A stretch of DNA of 21,856 bases, from contig JBOZIK010000001.1 in the NCBI GenBank assembly GCA_051453625.1, positions 21,773,388 through 21,795,243 of the forward strand. The letters are read 5' to 3'. Shown piece by piece: positions 18,832 to 21,856 of the stretch; the first letter of the stretch is position 1; every line of letters begins with the position of its first letter. The position numbers and the translations under genes were made by a program. The notes beneath the pieces are model-generated. The model made no database searches, had not been told where the DNA came from, and worked only from the letters and a program-made list of their open reading frames with translations. Origin of the DNA: Welwitschia mirabilis (lineage: Eukaryota; Gnetophyta; Gnetopsida; Welwitschiales).

Positions 18832-20110
18832 ATGATAGGAACTTTTACTTTAAATGAAAATGTTACTCTTATAGATTTAATTGCTAATAGAAAACATGAA
18901 ATTCAAAATCCTTTTGACTTACTTGCTAATTATGTTATATAATTAAGAAATTTTTTAGTGCTTATCCAACATTTTTGGGGGGGGCTAAGGAAGATCCTTT
19001 CCAACATCTAGCTGACATTGAACAACTTGTTCTTACCTTAGAAGATGAAAAGAAACACACTATTGATCATACTTACATGATTATTTTTCCAGTTATACTT
19101 AAAGAAAAGGTAAAACTTTAGTTTAAAACCATTCCACATAGGAGTCTTAAATTATGAAGTCAAGTGCAAGAAGTTTTTATTAAAAGATTTTTGAGTAAAA
19201 ATACCATGAGAAAAAGAAAGAAGGAAGTTACCAACTTTCAATAACAACCTCATGAGAATTATGCCATAACCTATGAATAATGTATTATAGCTATCCATTA
19301 CAACCTTATTGATGAATTTTGTAAAAAATAATTAGTCATTTATTTCTACAATTAATTGAATAGTCAAATTAAATAAATTATAGAAATTTCTTGTAGTGAC
19401 AACTTGATGAACATAGTCTTAGTAGATGCATGAAATGTATTGGAAAATCTAGTAGAGATAAGTCAAACTTGGCCAAAACCCACTAAGAAAAATCAAACTA
19501 TAGGCTAAATCATAAAATATTTAAAAGAAGTAAAACATAACAAAGAAGAAGAGAGAGGTGATTTAATCAATTTAATTAAGGATTTCACTAGCACTATGGA
19601 GAAGTACATGAACTCAATTGATAGTTGATGCATAGGTAGTTAAAGATAAAAGTACAAATTCAACATGTGATATTTATGAAGACAACTCTCATCCAACTAA
19701 AGAGTGTTTCTTACTTCCAAATTGTAAAAAGAGTATGTTTGAGGAGGTGTGTGCATTCAATCAAAAAACATCTAACTTTAAAAGTCAACCACAATTTCAA
19801 CAAAGATTGGGTGGACAATCACAATGGAAACCTTTTGAAAATATATTCATGAATTCAAGCTTCCAATCAGATAACCTCAATTTTTAACCAAACCAAAATG
19901 ATCCACTTAGAGATTATATAGAAAAATTAAAGAAGTGCAAGAAAAGACTAATATTAATATTAAAAACTTAGTGAATGTGCTTTAATAAACCATGCTTGCC
20001 AATCAAAAACCATAAGGGTCTCTTTCATCTTAACCTTTACCCAATCCAAATGAAGTCAAGAGAGTTTTAAAAGTAGTGATGAGAAGTGGAAATGATACAA
20101 CACCTCTTAC
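18832..20110 (+). pseudogene. Gypsy gag, element C
   Basis: A likely start codon is at 18832, opening with MIGTFTLNENVTLIDLI. A frameshift near 18945 moves the reading to the frame FLGGAKEDPFQHLADIEQL (about 18972-19028), which is the start of the retrotransposon gag (capsid-like) domain. That single frame continues to about 19500 with eight stops (19119, 19155, 19242, 19278, 19329, 19353, 19374, 19431) and no further frameshift. The nucleocapsid part at about 19670-19770 gives CYL/ICED-like sequence, HPTKEC in one frame and FEEVCAFNQ, then a Gln/Asn/Phe-rich tail. Near 20045-20095 VKRVLKVVMRSGN matches the TRSG-type motif before the protease. Element B lacks the first half. Confidence 0.85.
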
Positions 20111-20139
20111 CCATAAGGTTTCAATTCCAAAAATAATTA

Positions 20140-20920
20140 AAAAAATAATGAATAAGATGATGTTGAAATTTTAGACTCATATAATGTCCCATCAACATCA
20201 CATGCTAATGCCACTACTAAAAATTCTTCATAATAAAATAAATGAAAGAAACCATCGACTCCTTATATTAATAGGTTGAACATGAATCCTACCTATAATG
20301 AGAACTTGAAAACCTTGATGCAAGAGGCAATAATAAACTTACCATTTTGGAAACTCTTATAAGAAAATCCTAAATATTCTAAGTTATGGAAAGACCTAGC
20401 AAGAAGAAAATAAAAATATACCATTCTTAGCAAATTTTATTCTGCTCAATCTATTTTTAACTTGGTTATGAAAGATTATCCTAAATTCAAAGACCCTGGG
20501 GTAGAAACCATGAGTATCACTTTGGAAGAATATAAAAAAAATTCAAAAAGCTTTAATTGACATATGAGCTAGTATAAATGTCATGCCTCTTTACATATGT
20601 AAAAGAATTAGGTTGAAAAATAAAATAGAACCTATATGAATTATGTTAGAATTGGTTGATACTTCAATTAAGAAACCTTTAGGAATTATCAAAGACCTAG
20701 TCATTCAAATAGATAAAGATTTTTACCCCATAGATATAGTCATCATTGAGGTAGAACATGATAGAGGTTATCCACTACTCTTATAAAGATTCTTTTGTGC
20801 AACTGCTCATTGTATTATTGAAACATAGACCAAAATGATAAAATGTCATATAGACAATAAGATGTTCATCATTCAAGTTTTTGATGCTACTTAAAAAGAA
20901 ACAAGAGATGAGTTTAGCTT
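20140..20920 (+). pseudogene. Gag-pol linker and aspartic protease, element C
   Basis: The linker (about 20270-20400) reads NRLNMNPTYNENLKTLMQ and then FWKLL-stop-ENPKYSKLWKDLA, matching element B 6820-6950. The protease core at about 20550-20590 reads ALID-Ile-stop-ASINVMPLYICK: the catalytic Asp is kept (20559-20561), but the Gly after it is TGA (20565-20567). The later part, IIKDLVIQIDKDFYPIDIVI, matches the B open stretch at 7225-7461. Stops at about 20785 and 20827 and the ends of flanking segments show it is dead. C retains the Ala-Ser that B has lost, while B retains the Gly that C has lost. Confidence 0.85.
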
Positions 20921-21369
20921 AGAAGAAGAACTTAAATCAAACTTATTTTTACAACATCACCTAATTGAGGAGATATTAATAATGCTACACAAACCAATTT
21001 TATACTATGACCTAATTAAAATACACTATCTTGAGCTTGAGAATGAGGAATACATCAACTAGGAGAAAATCTAACACATTTACTTACTATAAAACTTCTT
21101 AAAAGAGTGTCATTTCACATCTAGCATCCCCATGACAGATACAACAACAGTTAAAAATTCCACTCTAGAACTGAAGGAGTTATCCCAAGGTCTAAAATAT
21201 ATTTTTATATCCAACAATATAAATAAATATTTGATAATAAGTAACTTTATTAATTTTCAACAAGAATACTACTTGATCTTACTCTTAACTTCTAAAGAAG
21301 ATGCCTTTGCTTAGACCCATAATGACTTAGCTACCATCCTTTTTTTCATATTTCAACACAAAATTTACC
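20921..21369 (+). pseudogene. Protease-to-RT connector, element C
   Basis: The open stretch 21132-21314 is in the coding frame and matches the B connector: LELKELSQGLKYIFI and later LILLLTSKEDAFA. Its first Met is not a true start; it lies inside the polyprotein. A stop at 21312-21314 and a frameshift near 21395-21410 separate it from RT. Confidence 0.75.
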
Positions 21370-21856
21370 TTGATAATAATGCTAAATCTGTTAGGTAACC
21401 CTAATACAAAGCTCAATTCAACCCTTAAGCACATAGTTAAAGATGAAATTATTAAACTTGTGAATGATAGGATCATTTATGCTTTATCCAATAGTGAGTG
21501 GATTAGCCCTTTGACAATAGTTCCAAAAAAGGATGGAAAATGGAGAATGTGCATTAATTTTAGAAAACTTAATGAGGTTACTAAAAAGGATCATTACTCT
21601 TTACCCTTTCTTAATAAAGTGCTTGATAGAATTCAAGGTTATGCCTACTATTATTTTCTTGATGGGTATAGTGGTTATAACCAAGTTTTCATAGCAAGTG
21701 AAGATCAAGCCAAAACAACCTTTACCTTATCCTTTAGAATCTTTGCCTTTTGATGAATGCCTTTTAGACTTTGCAATTCCCCTAGAACTTTCCAATGAGT
21801 AATGATGGGGATCTTTTTTGATATGATAGAAGATTCTATTAAAATCTTTATGGATG
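21370..21856 (+). pseudogene. Reverse transcriptase, element C, cut by window end
   Basis: A 127-codon open stretch (21370-21753) covers the RT fingers and motif A: WISPLTIVPKKDGKWRMCIN, KKDHYSLPFLNKVL, and FLDGYSGYNQV with the catalytic Asp intact (21661-21663), then EDQAKTTFT. TGA-TGA at 21751-21756 stands where element B has two Arg codons; the same frame then continues with MPFRLCNSP, a further TGA near 21796, and MMGIFFDMIEDSIKIFMD at the window edge, the first half of the active-site motif. The true 5' end is upstream, because RT is part of gag-pol; a one-base shift occurs just before 21410. This is the best preserved domain in the window. Confidence 0.92.

Larger units (their letters stand above)
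16823..21856 (+). mobile_element. Gypsy element C, 5' portion, runs off the window
   Basis: LTR3, a degraded primer binding site, a leader, gag, linker, protease and most of RT follow in order on the plus strand. Coding segments match element B throughout, so both are the same Athila/Tat-type family. RT in C is better preserved than in B. The window ends inside the RT active-site motif. Confidence 0.88.

Overview
This window looks like plant nuclear DNA made almost entirely of decayed LTR retrotransposons. It is very AT-rich and poor in CpG. It has no operons, no ribosome binding sites and no intact gene. Every recognisable protein segment belongs to plant Ty1-copia or Ty3-gypsy families, and each is broken by stops and frameshifts. 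I recognise families by their motifs; no database search was possible.

Layout. (1) Positions 1 to about 2600: the 5' part of a Ty1-copia element on the minus strand. Its LTR spans 1098 to about 2600, an initiator-tRNA-Met-type primer binding site lies at 1084-1095, and broken gag, protease and pre-integrase sequence follow towards position 1. (2) About 2620-4530: the 3' internal end of a Ty3-gypsy element (A), with a decayed env-like/Athila-type third ORF, a polypurine tract and LTR1 (4533 to about 5663). (3) About 5664-12668: the internal region of element B of the same family: 3' half of gag, linker, protease, RT, RNase H and integrase, then about 2.2 kb of non-coding 3' region, a second polypurine tract and LTR2 (12669 to about 13934). 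Two runs of N (8699-8708 and 10478-10517) lie inside B. (4) 13935-16822: a spacer holding an unidentified decayed coding-like stretch (about 14457-15026) and a diverged tandem duplication. (5) 16823-21856: the 5' LTR (LTR3), a degraded tRNA-Asp-type primer binding site, a leader with palindromic modules, and gag, protease and RT of element C, which runs off the window.

A, B and C lie in the same orientation and share LTR sequence blocks. The RT signature, the env-like ORF and the candidate tRNA-Asp primer site point to the Athila/Tat clade of Ty3-gypsy elements. That clade is typical of flowering plants, so an angiosperm host is the best guess. Nothing here works as a live gene set; the order gag-protease-RT-RNase H-integrase-(env-like)-polypurine tract-LTR records how the elements once replicated.

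The most informative signals are: loss of catalytic aspartates in B, six of eight as Asp-to-Asn changes; LTR1 carrying a polypurine tract on its left and gag on its right, which suggests a shared LTR in a recombined tandem; a deletion of primer site plus 5' gag in B; palindromic modules in the LTRs and leader of this family; a G-rich tract in the copia LTR; and the unidentified coding-like relic near 14.5-15.0 kb. I found no convincing evidence of a new functional system.
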